From assembly GCA_947623455.1 (NCBI GenBank), contig OX392529.1, positions 58,733,186 to 58,797,185 on the forward strand: a stretch of DNA of 64,000 nucleotides, given 5' to 3'. Position 1 is the first letter of the stretch; every line of letters starts with the position of its first letter. A program made the position numbers and the translations under genes. The notes below the pieces were generated by a model, which was given only the letters and a program-made list of their open reading frames with translations, ran no database searches and had not been told where the DNA came from. The stretch is from Mimachlamys varia (Eukaryota; Mollusca; Bivalvia; Pectinida; Pectinidae). Of the stretch, positions 12,101 through 22,470 are shown piece by piece.

Positions 12101-12505
12101 TTCCGGTTCCATCATCCGCTGGTGATCCACCAAGTCTTCCTTTGATGCCGGAGTCTGATGAGTCCGAGTCTGAGTCTGAGTCTGATGATGATGATGACTT
12201 GATTGATGATGATTGATGATGAAAATAAATGAATATGATATCTGATATGATGATGAGTCTCACTCTGCTTATATTATCATATGATGAATGAATATGATGA
12301 TGAATCACTGTTACAATAAATTTAAAAATCAAACAACAAAGTATTGAATTTGTGGAATTGTCTTTTATTATTTAAAGGTGACTAGACAAAACGTAAACAT
12401 TTGGTTGAATTATCCGGACAAGTGAGGTTGCAATCCGGATGAGTGCTTTATAGAAGGTCACTTGCCCGGTGGACGAGTACTTTTAAAAGTTTTTCACCGC
12501 CCCTG
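9179..12505 (+). mobile_element. relic hAT transposon
   Basis: The left terminus CAGGGGCGGTGAAAA (9179) is repeated in inverse at the right end, TTTTCACCGCCCCTG (ending 12505). CAGGGG-type ends are typical of hAT elements. Just inside both ends are related motifs, ACAAGTGAAGTTTGCAAT at about 9234 and ACAAGTGAGGTTGCAAT at about 12419, which look like subterminal transposase-binding repeats. The flanks (TATTGAAA left, TGAAAATG right) are not a clean 8-bp duplication. The interior encodes a broken transposase. The element is 3.3 kb and inactive. Confidence 0.85.
9532..12216 (+). pseudogene. hAT transposase pseudogene (ZNF862/KIAA1586-like)
   Basis: Exon 1 starts MAQKTINSFFSRN at 9532 and ends at donor GAAG|GTCAGT (9634). 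Exon 2 begins at 9922 after TTTATTCAG, in matching phase. It then encodes a basic nuclear stretch, a TTF-type zinc finger start (YPWVVHDKDKDNMYCQYC), the RNase-H core beginning SDGSTDSAVLEQE, the HCVAHNLELGFLD block, and the C-terminal dimerisation block KCERSFSCMERVKTAF. An acidic tail (SESESDDDDDL) ends at 12216. Several frameshifts are visible: around 10200, after the GGVAVKLEQK block near 10870, around 11010, 11620 and 11860. In-frame stops lie near 10480 and at 12028-12030. In the second catalytic block, usually SDGASVM, the sequence reads FNGASVM, so the aspartate is asparagine. The gene cannot make an active enzyme. Confidence 0.85.
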
Positions 12506-12714
12506 TGAAAATGACAAAATAATACTAGTGCTTTAAGTTATTAACTTACATGTATGCATGAAAAAGACTTATGTTGCTCTATTACAATCAATCTAGTTTA
12601 ATTTCATTGCGGCTTATCCTTATGTCTTCTGTGTATTTTTTGCAAAAAGATACTGAAAAAATATGAAAAATAAAAACTTTACAGCTGATATTGTTTTTTT
12701 TTATTTTTGTAAAT

Positions 12715-13260
12715 ATTGCATTTTTAGGTAATTTAGTCATCGTGCATCTTTTGTCGTCGGTCACCTTGTGCCATCTGTAAACTTGTCTTCCAAACAACTT
12801 CTCAATAACCGAAAGGCCAATAGTGCTAATATGAATGACCTTGACTTAATTTCAAGGTCACATTGGTCAAATATGTAAAAAAAATCCTTTAAAAATCTTC
12901 TTCTCACTAATAGAAAGGCCCAGGGTAATGATATTTGGTCAGTAGGTACATGTACCTCGGGTGAAGTGTTAAAATTGTTTCGTCATACATGATATGAATG
13001 ACCTTGACCTGCTTTCAAGGTTTTATTAGTGAAACATGTGAAAGCATTTAACAATCTTCTCAATAACTGAAAGGTCCAGGGTAATGATATTTGACCAGTA
13101 TGTACCTAAGGATAAGTGATACAAATTTTCCTCACTGCAGTGACCTTGAGTTATATTCAAGGTCACAGAGGTCAAATGTATTAAAATCTTCAAGAAACTA
13201 ACAGAAAGAGCTGCTGTAATGGTAATAAGTTATGATAAGTAAGTCATATTAAGTTAACCA
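12715..13260 (+). repeat. old diverged tandem-array element
   Basis: Units contain CTCAATAAC, GAAAGG and ATGACCTTGACTTAATTTC, then AAGGTCACA. This is the pattern of the 145-bp monomers elsewhere but is more diverged and has no intact ends. About three units are visible. Confidence 0.55.
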
Positions 13261-13264
13261 AATG

Positions 13265-13550
13265 AAAGCTTTCAGTTTACGTCTAGAACATGTTTTATAA
13301 TTAAATCATAATCAAAATCTCAGCCGATATAATAGAACATATAGGGGAATTTTCAAAATGGCATATTTCCTAAACGGAAGTGCTACTCAAAAACAAAAGG
13401 AATCAATATCATCGGAAAAACATGCTGCTTTAATCTTTAAAAGAATTTTTCAAAAATAATAAAAAATGAAAATTTTCTAAAAACAGATTAACTTTGACCT
13501 CTAACGAGCTTTTTTACTAGACATGTTTTGTATTAACTTGTAGAAGAAAA
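13265..13550 (+). repeat. dispersed repeat T, copy 1
   Basis: It contains CGGAAGTGCTACTC, ACATGCTGCTTTAATC, AGAATTTTTCAAAAAT and AACTTTGACCTCTAACGAG. The same order of motifs occurs at 28040-28480 and is split between 15550-15709 and 22380-22470. It directly precedes a tandem-array element here and at 28.5 kb. Confidence 0.6.
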
Positions 13551-13551
13551 A

Positions 13552-15416
13552 ATAATTCCGTCCGTCCGTCCTGCATACGTCAACTTTTTACTTTAAACAA
13601 CTTCTTCTAAAATACTGAAAGGCCTAGTGACATGAAATTTGGCTTGTAGCTTTCTTGGAAGGAGCTGAACAAAGTTTGTGAAAAAAACAATTTTGACCTT
13701 GATTTCAAGGTCACAGTGGTAAAAAATGTCAAAACCTTCAAACAACTTCCTGTCAGGCATAGAGACCTCACATTTGACCGGTAGCTTCCTTGGATGAAGC
13801 CGCATAAAGTTTGCGAAAAGAAACGACCTTGACCCATATTCAACAGTGATATTAAATCTATTTTAACCTTTAAACGACTTCTTTGAATAAACCAAAATTC
13901 CTAGAAGTATGATATTTGGCTGAAATGTTCCTTGGATGAAGCCCGACAAAGTTCGCAAAAAGAAATGATCTTGACCTATATTCAAGGTCACAAGGGTCAA
14001 ATCTGTAAAAACTTTTAAATGATTTCTTCTGAAATACCAAAAGCTGTAGAAACATGGTATTTGGCTGACAGGTTCCTTGGATGAAGCCAAACAAAGTTTG
14101 CGAAAAGAAATGACCTTGACTTGTATTCAAGGTCACAAGGGTCAAATCTGTTAAAACATTCAAACGACTTCTTCTGAAGTACCTAAAGCCCTAGAAGCAT
14201 GATATTTGGCTGAAAGGTTCCTTGGATGAAGCCCGACAAAGTTTATGAAACGAAATGACCTTTACCTATATTCAAGGTCACATGGGTCAAATCTGTTTAA
14301 ACATTCAAACGACTTATTAGGAAGTACCAAAAGCCCTAGAAGCATGATATTTAGCTGAAAAGTAACTTGGATGAAGACCGACAAAGTTTGCGAAAAGAAA
14401 TGACCTTGATCTTTATTCAAGGTCACAGGAGTCAAATCTGTCAAAACATTTAAACAACTTCTTCTGAAATACCAAAAGCCCTAGAAGCATGATATTTGGC
14501 TAACAGGTTCCTTGGATGAAGCCCAACAAAGTGTGCGAAAAGAAATGACATTGACCTATTTTCAAGGTCACAAGGGTCAAATTTGTTAAAACTTTCAAAC
14601 AACTTCCTCTGGAATATTAAAAGCCCTAGGAGCATGGTATTTTGCTGAAACATCCTTAGATGAAGCCCAACAAAGTTTGGGAAAAGGAAATGACCTTGAC
14701 TTATATTCAAGGTCACAGGGATGAAATCTGTTAAAACATTCAAACGGCTTCTCCTGAAATACCAAAAGCCCAAGAAGCATAATATTTAGCTGAAAGGTTC
14801 TGTGGATGAAGCCCGACAAAGTTTGCAACAAAGAAATGACCTTGATCTTTATTCAAGGTCACAGGGGTCAAATCTGTTAAAACCTTCAAACGACTTCTTC
14901 TGAAGTACATAAAGCCCTAGAAGCATGATATTTGGCTGAAAGATTCCTTGGATGAAGCTCAACAAAGTTTGCGAAAAGAAATGACCTTGACCTATATTTA
15001 AGGTCACAGTGTTGAAATCAGTTAAAACCTTCAAACGGTTTCTTCTGAATTACAAAAAGCTCAGAAGCATGATATTGGGCTGAAAGTTTCCATGGATGAA
15101 GCCCGACAAAGTTTGCGAAAAGAAATGACCTATATTCAAGGTCACAGGAGTCAAATCAAAGCTTTGAGCAATTTCTTCTGGTAAACCTAAACGCTTACAG
15201 ACGTGATATTTGGCTGGTAGCGTCCTGGGATGAAACAAAATTTAAAAATGAAAATGATGTTGTCTTACAAGGTCACAAAGTTAAAATATGTTTAAAACTT
15301 AACATGTTCTTCTAAATGTCTTACAGTAAAAGATTTTAGGGGACTTTAGGGTCACATTATAATAGAAGTCAGAGATTGATACAAGGTGAGCGATGCAGGC
15401 CCATTGAGCCTCTTGT
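13552..15416 (+). repeat. tandem-array element, 145-bp monomers (array 1)
   Basis: It begins with a short GTCC run and GTCAACTTTTTACTTTAAAC, without the usual AGCTCACC start, so the 5' end is truncated. About eleven monomers of roughly 145 bp follow. Each holds CGACTTCTTCTGAA, GCCCTAGAAGCATGATAT, TTGGATGAAGCC and the pair TGACCTTGA...TCAAGGTCA. The 3' end is AAGGTGAGCGATGCAGGCC then CATTGAGCCTCTTG. Minus-strand frames across it are repeat artefacts; 145 is not a multiple of three, so each monomer shifts frame. Confidence 0.8.
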
Positions 15417-15549
15417 TACATGGTTTTAAGTATCACTTCCCTTCCTCCACTGATACTAGCCAATACTCTTAGCATCTTTTAAAATTTGGCTCTACCGGAG
15501 TTTTTTATGAACTTAAAACTATCATTAAATGACAGTGGACATGTGGAGA

Positions 15550-15709
15550 TAACATTATCATAATAAGTTAACAAAATGGAAGCTTCAAGTTTACATCTAG
15601 AACAAGTTTTATGGATCATTATCAAAATGTCGTCCAATAGAGAATATATCCTTTATGGGAAGACCTACTGTAAAACCGAAGGTATCAGTATCATCAGAAT
15701 GACATGCTA
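15550..15709 (+). repeat. dispersed repeat T, copy 2, left half
   Basis: It matches 28170-28320 through GAAGACCTACTGTAAAACCG and AAGGTATCAGTATCATC, then stops at ACATGCTA where the inverted-repeat element begins. The right half resumes at 22380. This break defines the insertion site of that element. Confidence 0.65.
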
Positions 15710-16850
15710 TGTTGCAACGCAATTTGTAATACCGCCGCAATTTGTAATATTTCAATTCGCATTGATCAAATAACGCAATTTGTAATACTAACGCAATTTG
15801 TAATACCGCCGCAATTTGTAATATTACATTTCGCGTTGATCTGAATAACGCAATTTGTAATACTAACGCAATTTGTAATACCGCCGCAATTTGTAATATT
15901 ACATTTCGCGTCGATCTGAATAACGCAATTTGTAATACTAACGCAATTTGTAATACCGACGCAAAATGTAATACCTCCGAAATGCAATGTTTTATTGCAA
16001 AGAAAATATCAATATATTATGTTGATTATTTAAAACATCACTTATGTAACCTTTTGCAGTTGAAATGAGAATGTGATAACTGAAACACTGATATTCAAAC
16101 TCCAGAACGTAAAAGATTAAAGTATTACATTTCGCGTTGATCGAATTACGCAATTTGTAGTACTAACGCGATGTGTAATACCGACGCAAAATGGAATACC
16201 TCCGAAATGCAATGTTTTATTGCAAAGAAAATAACAATCTGTATGTTGAGTATATAAAACATCACTTATGTAACCTTTTGCAGTTGATATGGAAATGTAA
16301 TAACTGAAACACTTATATTCAAACTCAAGAACATAAAAGATTTAAGTATTACATTTCGAGTTGATGGATTAGCGCAATTTGTAATACTAACGCAATTTGT
16401 AATACCGCCGCGATTTGTAATATTACATTTCGCGTTGATCTGAATAACGCAATTTGTAATACTAACGCAATTTGTAATACCACCGCAATTTTTAATACCG
16501 ACGCAAAATGTAATACCTCCGAAATGAAATGTTTTATTGCAAAGAAAATAACAATCTATATGTTGAGTATTTAAAACATCACTTATGTAACCGTTTGCAG
16601 TTGAAATGGAAATGTAATAACTGAAACACTGATATGCAAACTCAAGAACGTTAAAGATTAAAGTTTTACATTTCGCGTTGATCGAATAACGCAATTTGTA
16701 ATACTAACGCAATTTGTTATACCGCCACAATTTGTAATATTACAATTCGCGTTGATCGAATAACGCAATTTGTAATACTAACGCAATTGGTAATACCGTG
16801 TGATCAAATAACGCAAAATGTAATACTTACGCAATTTGTAATAAAGTCGA
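15710..16850 (+). repeat. left inverted repeat: GCAATTTGTAATAC satellite-like array
   Basis: Motifs ACGCAATTTGTAATAC, CCGCCGCAATTTGTAAT and ATTACATTTCGCGTTGATC alternate. A longer unit of about 250 bp, with GAAATGCAATGTTTTATTGC and TAAAACATCACTTATGTAAC, appears about three times. The same motifs are inverted at 21773-22379. Confidence 0.8.
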
Positions 16851-17138
16851 GATATTTAATACTTTATAAACTGTAGCATTTTAGGCAAAATACGAAAAAA
16901 ATATTTTGTGTATAGAATATACTTCTGATTGTCCGTTTGAATGGTTTATGTTCAGTTGATCTGTATAAGATCTATTGATTTTTTGTTTGTACACACATCT
17001 ATACAGAAGGTATTCCCCTATATTCTGTGTAAAGTTGACCGACATTCTGCTTTCATAACCGAAAACTACAACTATTTACTAAAGCTGAAATACTCAGTAT
17101 GTGTACTTTAATTTGTCACATTTAATTTATTTCACTCT

Positions 17139-17322
17139 AACCGCAACATGGAATTATGTAATGAATTCGAAATCGTCACATAATTGCATGGTGTTGCGGT
17201 TGGGTGGTTGTGATGTACATACAAATACTTATTTGAATTGTTTTCGACCTAACCGCGAAGGGGTGCAATTATGTAACGAATTCAATTCGTGACATAATTG
17301 CACATGGTTGGGGTTAGGTTTT
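17139..17322. repeat. two tandem foldback hairpins
   Basis: The first hairpin (17139-17202) pairs AACCGCAACATG with its inverse, followed inward by AATTATGT/ACATAATT. The second (about 17250-17322) pairs GTGCAATTATGT with ACATAATTGCAC (17263-17303) and has an inner ACGAATT/AATTCGT. The two share the AATTATGT stem and look like duplicated foldback elements. Confidence 0.6.
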
Positions 17323-18540
17323 TAAGACTGAATAAAATTGCCGTAACGTACGTCATAATAACCTGATTTAAATCACTGTCATCTAAGCAATTGTTTCAAA
17401 TCCGTTATACATGTTATATGAGGCGGAGTGCAAAACATTGATATTACCTAGTCCAGCATGACGTCAGAACAACGTCATGTGATGCGACTTTGCAAATTGT
17501 AGTATTCTGTGTGATGTACTACAGTTTGGTTTACTAATCATATGTAGGCGAAAGCAACACACCGTAAACATAAACATGAAGCGGCTCGTCTGGTCCCTGT
17601 TGAGATGTGACGTTTTACCTATTGGTTATTAAGTGAATAAATAACAAAGGTACATACTGAAACAGACAATATTGTCACAGAAAAACATCAACGTTTGTGA
17701 TATCTAAGTGATTTACAAATTACATCCCGTCTCGTTAGTTAATTCTCAAGTTAAATACCCTCGACCCCAGGCTATCATTCTTTACTCTGTAAACATGAAG
17801 AATTAGTATGCTATATATTTCGGTAATATTTTAAATCCGCCATACACATTAACTTCTTGACTACACATAAACTACACTTGTTCCGTGGTTCCGATTTATT
17901 GGAGCAGTGTGTTCTACGCCTTTATATTTACACCTCCCCCTTCCTGTGCTTAGTAAACTCTGCCTCTGCGAATATATTAGCCTATACGCAGTGAAGAAAA
18001 GGCTCGGCGGATTGATACTTGTTCAAATATGGCGTCGTTCACGCTTCAGAAAAATAAGTATTCACTGTCGGCCATTGTTTGGTTCCTACAAGATACATGG
18101 ATCATATATGGAATCAATTTCCTGTGATTAAACAATAAATAGTTTCTAGCAAACTTTTGATACGTAATGATGCGCATTCGAAACTCTTTGACGGTAACAC
18201 AAACATGGCGGCGCCCTGCACTTGCGACGTCTGATGTCGGACCGCGTCACAACCAGATCACTGTGTCAATGCGTGTATATAACGACCGTTGTAAATAAAG
18301 AAATAAATTCGACATGTTAGAAATATTATTCCATACCAAATTAACATATGATGTTGTGAAGAAAAATAGTGTTGTTCACTGTGTATTTTCTAAATTTACC
18401 AATATATTGATGAAATCCAATGGGCATATATTATCTTAACAAATACGGCCATCGTAGTTACCATCTTAGCAACTTGCTTCGAATGTTTTTTCTTCGTATA
18501 GCATTTGAAAATTAATAATGGTGTAAATATAAACGCGCTC
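17323..18540. other. interior of the 6.67-kb element, mostly unrecognised
   Basis: AT-rich sequence without a sustained open frame. An AACATGGCGGCGCCCTGC segment at about 18203 starts a nine-codon frame that ends in TGA. The motif TATACGCAGT occurs at about 17979 and again at about 18583. No function can be assigned. Confidence 0.3.
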
Positions 18541-18682
18541 CATAGTGAATATGTTCGTTGCCAACTGCGGGTATACTACCGTATACGCAGTCAAAATGAG
18601 GTACAATCCTTATATAATAGGTAGTGCATCTCGAGCACGCGCTAAGAGAAGTCATGAACAAAGTACATATAGAGGATCTTAC

Positions 18683-18810
18683 ACGAGTGTCGATGTAATA
18701 TGGAACTTATTAAATGAGTTCAGTAATTTAGTATGTCACGAGTCTTTAGGCGAGTGCCATATTAAATTATTTAACAAATTTAATAAATTCCATATTACAT
18801 TGACACGAGT
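18683..18810. repeat. long hairpin inside the 6.67-kb element
   Basis: The arms start ACGAGTGTCGATGTAATATG on the left and end TTACATTGACACGAGT on the right. They pair over about 33 bases with few mismatches and leave a loop of about 60 bases. The 112-codon frame across it (18545-18883) has no recognised domain and is probably not a gene. Confidence 0.6.
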
Positions 18811-18932
18811 ATTAGATTCTATTTATCACATCACTTGTATTTATGAGAAAATACACCAACACACTCAAATTCTTTCTCTATAAGAATAAATTCTTCTTTG
18901 ACGGTACGATTTTCACTACCAAGACAATCATA

Positions 18933-18967
18933 TGACGTCATAAAGACGTCATTTGTTTATGACGTCA
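18933..18967. promoter_or_regulatory. cluster of CRE-like TGACGTCA sites
   Basis: TGACGTCA occurs at 18933-18940 and 18960-18967, with GACGTCAT between them at 18945-18952. Full CRE palindromes bind CREB/ATF factors. The cluster lies about 110 bp upstream of the F-box-like frame, which would suit a promoter. That role is inferred. Confidence 0.4.
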
Positions 18968-19046
18968 CAAAAGTGTTATTATACATGCGTAATGCCATAT
19001 TTCTGACATGGCCGTATAACATGACTGAACGGGCCAGTTACAACGC

Positions 19047-19076
19047 GATGATGATGATGATGATGATGATGATGAC
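19047..19076 (+). repeat. (ATG)n trinucleotide microsatellite
   Basis: About nine GAT/ATG triplets run directly up to the F-box-like frame. In one frame they encode methionines, in the F-box frame aspartates. Confidence 0.8.
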
Positions 19077-19328
19077 ATGCATGGTGATCACAAGGGGCAA
19101 TTACAAGGAGAACGACAGACAGGTGGTCTTATGGAACACGGACGTGACCATAATGATATCCTTGTATTGCCCCCGGAAATATGGAAATTAATCATATCGT
19201 TTGCAATCAGCAATGACCCAAGCAGTCGGTTTATGTATGTCAACCGAGCCTTTCATGGAATATTGAGAAGGGTTCCACTTCCGCGAATGTATCAGAATCT
19301 ACCTTGCGCATCGTCCCACGGGCGGTAA
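19077..19328 (+). CDS. F-box-like domain open frame (possible first exon or relic)
   Basis: The 83-residue frame contains LVLPPEIWKLIISF followed by SSRFMYVNRAFHGIL at residues about 29-65. This pattern resembles an F-box, the Skp1-binding motif of SCF ubiquitin ligases. A TGA upstream of the aspartate run means translation would start at Met1 (19077) or Met19. The frame closes at HGR-stop, where CGG|TAAGCG also offers a donor (GGCG|GTAAGC at 19325). A second frame from about 19300 to 19411 reads AVSVSRLIQNAGRFSGLVL, which resembles an F-box/LRR continuation, so a small frameshift is an alternative to splicing. It lies inside the 6.67-kb inverted-repeat element, so it may be captured cargo. 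Confidence 0.45.
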   Translation: MHGDHKGQLQGERQTGGLMEHGRDHNDILVLPPEIWKLIISFAISNDPSSRFMYVNRAFHGILRRVPLPRMYQNLPCASSHGR

Positions 19329-19411
19329 GCGTAAGCAGACTGATTCAGAATGCAGGGAGATTTAGCGGCCTTGTATTAGAACTAAGGCAAATAATTAGGA
19401 ATAATCAGTGA

Positions 19412-20200
19412 CATAATGCTTGGCTCCATCTTGTAGAAGATAAAAATAGGTGGTACGTCATTAACTACATTTGGTGGAGAAGACAAATACGTTAACTTCG
19501 TATTTCAAATACGTATATGTTATCTTCTATTCTTAGACAGTATGAAGTAAAAAATCAAGAATTGAAAAGTTCCGAGTTATTCCTTCCCTCAACGTTTCCT
19601 CACTAAGACGTTTTGAGCCTTTGCTGTTGTCGTCTAAGGTGATTTGACGTCGTTTTCATCAGCAAAACCCGAAGCAATAAGGACTCACAAAACACATCTT
19701 AATGTAGAGACGTTGACGGAAAAGGTTATTCGAAACTAAGCTGTTGCGAACGCGAAAATGCTACAAAGTAACAACGCACCGAAGTGAGAAAACCAACCAA
19801 CCAACGATGTTACAAAAAAAGTGTTGTCTTGTCGCAAGGATGCGATGATTTCGTTGCGTTTTTACATTGGTACGTTGTCGCGGTGGCGCCAACGCGACAT
19901 TGAGAAATGGCATAAATTAGCCACCATAATAATAGCATATTATAAAGCAACAGTGTTAGTTTGCGTAGTATTGATTTGAAACAACATCTAGACTATTTTT
20001 TGTGTATCACGTCATGGTGACGATTTCACACGATAATAATATCATATTTGCTTGTGTATGATATAAATTGTAACATTGACTGAAACAAATACTATTATTA
20101 GTTGAGCATTGTTCAATATTTATTTTCAAGCGAATTACGCTATATTTATAATATATTCATTCAACAATCATTATTTGTCCAGTCTAATCCTCAGATCTAG
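19412..20200. other. interior of the 6.67-kb element, nothing recognised
   Basis: AT-rich DNA with frequent ACGTTG/CAACGT words and no sustained frame. Confidence 0.3.
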
Positions 20201-20229
20201 TAGTAAATTAGAACCATACCTTTTCATTT

Positions 20230-20960
20230 GAGCTTTCCCGCTTCTGCTTTGTGTCCGTCAAGTCCCAAAAAATTTAATTTGGATCTTATTTTTGAGTGCC
20301 CAATTTCACTTGAAAGATTTGTTGACATCGTCGTCAAAAATATATGTAGCATTTAACATATTCATTTAAAGAGTTATTGCCCCTGAACTTTTCACAGTTT
20401 CCGTGGATTATCTCTTCAACGAATGCAAATATTGAATTAGAATTTGGTATACAGATTCATTATGGGAATACCTTGGTCAATTTTTATTTGGTTATGGTTA
20501 AATATATTTACAGAGCTATGCCTCTTCCAAAAATTCACATTTTCCGTTCATTATCTCAGCAACTAATGCACGTATTACACTTAAATAAAAATTGGTGTAC
20601 AGATCCATCATTTAAATATCTTCCTTAAGTTTGGATTTTGTTATCGCTGAACGATTTTTTACAAGATATGGCCGTTGGACTGAGTAAATTTCCATTAATT
20701 CGCAAGCAAGCTATTTTTTTCATTTTTGCATTTGTTTGTGTCTTCGGACATTTCCGTGAATTTTCAGTGCAAAATTTCACTTGAAAGTTTTGTTTCCATC
20801 TTCGTCGTAAATATTAGTACCATTAAACATATTTTACGTTTTTTTTTCCTCGTGTGGCTACAAATGTATATATGCATTTTCCACTTCGTCATTTTATCTA
20901 TGGATAATGCTTTGAAACAGGGACCCACAATTCTGTGAAATAGCTTGTTTTCAATACACC
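20230..20960 (+). repeat. degenerate dispersed repeat units
   Basis: The words CCCAATTTCACTTGAAAG, CATCGTCGT and AGTTATTGCCCCTGAA recur at about 20290 and 20770, and TTATCTCAGCAACTAATGC echoes TTATCTCTTCAACGAATGC. This looks like an old repeat with units of 150 bp or more. The frames over it are not convincing genes. Confidence 0.4.
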
Positions 20961-21772
20961 TCGGTTACGATTACTAGTAAACAACGTAAAACTAGTGTGT
21001 ATTAAAGCTATGTTTTAGTACATTATTGTAGTTACCGAATAAATATCAATACTATGTACAACTTGTATAGCATACCATAATGCAAAGAAAGTACATGCTT
21101 ACAGTGTATATCGTATAATTCCACATCACAAGTCGACTAAAATGTAGCTTATTTTTATTCTTACAAAACCGTCGTAATTGATTGTTTTGTTGTTATTGAA
21201 TTGTGATAATTAAGTTAAAAACACTATATCATAATACAGCGACAAATTGATATTATGCTACGGGCTGCATAAATGGATAGCTTTTGCAAAAATATCTACT
21301 GGTAATACTTTACCAAATTCGCATACTGAAAGATGTTAATCAAAATATATTTTGACTAGGTACACTGTTGTTCATTCAGGTCAATAGTACATAAGATAAA
21401 AGGATGATTCAGAGGTAAAGAAACATGTATATTAAATTATTGATATAATGTTTTGCTATTATTAAACCAACTGAAACTATGAAGTGATATAAATTTATGA
21501 TGTGTTTTGCAATAATATTTATTACCTTGAACCTATTTACAGAGTGTGTAATGTTTTGTGCAAGAGTTTGATTCAGTGTACATTTGATGGTGTTTTATGA
21601 ACACAATAAAAACATATGATTTCACAGTAATTGAAAACAAGCTTCGCAGTGTTTTATATCAAGTATTTCACCACGTAGAATAGACTTGGCAAAGATAACA
21701 TAATGGTGATTTAAATACACAACGAACTGTTTTTGCAAAAAGCATTGCATATCTAGGAATTATGACATTTTC

Positions 21773-22379
21773 CGGCGTAATACAAATTGCGTTAGTATTA
21801 CGAATTGCGTTATTCGATCAACGCGAAATGTAATACTGTAATCGTATACGTTCTGGAATTTGAATATCAGTGTCTTAGTTATTACATTTCCATTTCAACT
21901 GCAAAAGTTTACATAAGTGATGTTTTAGATACTCAACATATAGATTGTTATCTTCTTTGCAATAAAAAATTGCATTTAAGAAGTATTACATTTTGCGGCG
22001 GTATTACAGATTGCGTTATTTAGATCAACGCGAAATGTAATATTACAAATTGCGGCGGTATTACAAAATGCGTTAGTATTATAAATTGCGTTATTCGATC
22101 AACGCGAAATGTAATACTTTAATCTTTTACGTTCTTGAATTTGAATACCAGTGTCTGAGTTATTACATTTCCAATTCAACTGCAAAAGGTTACATAAGTG
22201 ATGTTTTAAATACTCAACATATAGATTGTAATTTTCTTTGCAATAAAACATTGCATTTCGGAGGTATTCCATTTTGCATCGGTATCACATATTGCGTTAG
22301 TATTACAAATTGCATTATTCAGATCAACGCGAAATGTAATATTACAAATTGCGGCGGTATTACAAGTTGCGTTGCAACA
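21773..22379 (-). repeat. right inverted repeat of the 6.67-kb element
   Basis: This is the reverse complement of the left array, with about two of the long units. Its outer 40 bases match the left outer end almost exactly apart from one T to C change. Confidence 0.8.
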
Positions 22380-22470
22380 ATGCTGTTTTGATCGGTAAAA
22401 TAATTTTTCAAAAATAATAAAAAATGAAATATTTCTGAAAATTGATTAAATTTGACCTCAAGTGACCTTT
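22380..22470 (+). repeat. dispersed repeat T, copy 2, right half
   Basis: It resumes with ATGCTGTTTTGATCGG, AATTTTTCAAAAATAATAA and AAATTTGACCTCAAGTGAC. It continues directly from the left half at 15709 once the inverted-repeat element is removed. Confidence 0.65.

Larger units (their letters stand above)
15710..22379. mobile_element. 6.67-kb terminal-inverted-repeat element of unknown superfamily
   Basis: The left end reads TGTTGCAACGCAATTTG (15710). The right end is its inverse, ending GTTGCAACA at 22379. The flanking hexamers are ATGCTA (15704-15709) and ATGCTG (22380-22385), a probable 6-bp target duplication with one mismatch. An empty site is visible in the related repeat at 28.3 kb, which reads ACATGCTGC uninterrupted. 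The inverted repeats are long and unequal, about 1.1 kb left and 0.6 kb right, and are built of GCAATTTGTAATAC units. The interior carries hairpins, CRE-like sites and an F-box-like frame. I recognise no transposase. A 6-bp duplication is known for several superfamilies, so I do not assign one. Confidence 0.65.

Noticed and set aside
9171..12513. 8-bp target duplication of the hAT element
   Set aside because: The flanks TATTGAAA and TGAAAATG share only a few bases when aligned as direct repeats, so no duplication is claimed.
18545..18883. 112-codon open frame as a gene
   Set aside because: It lies across a long hairpin, has no recognised domain, and its composition follows the inverted arms.
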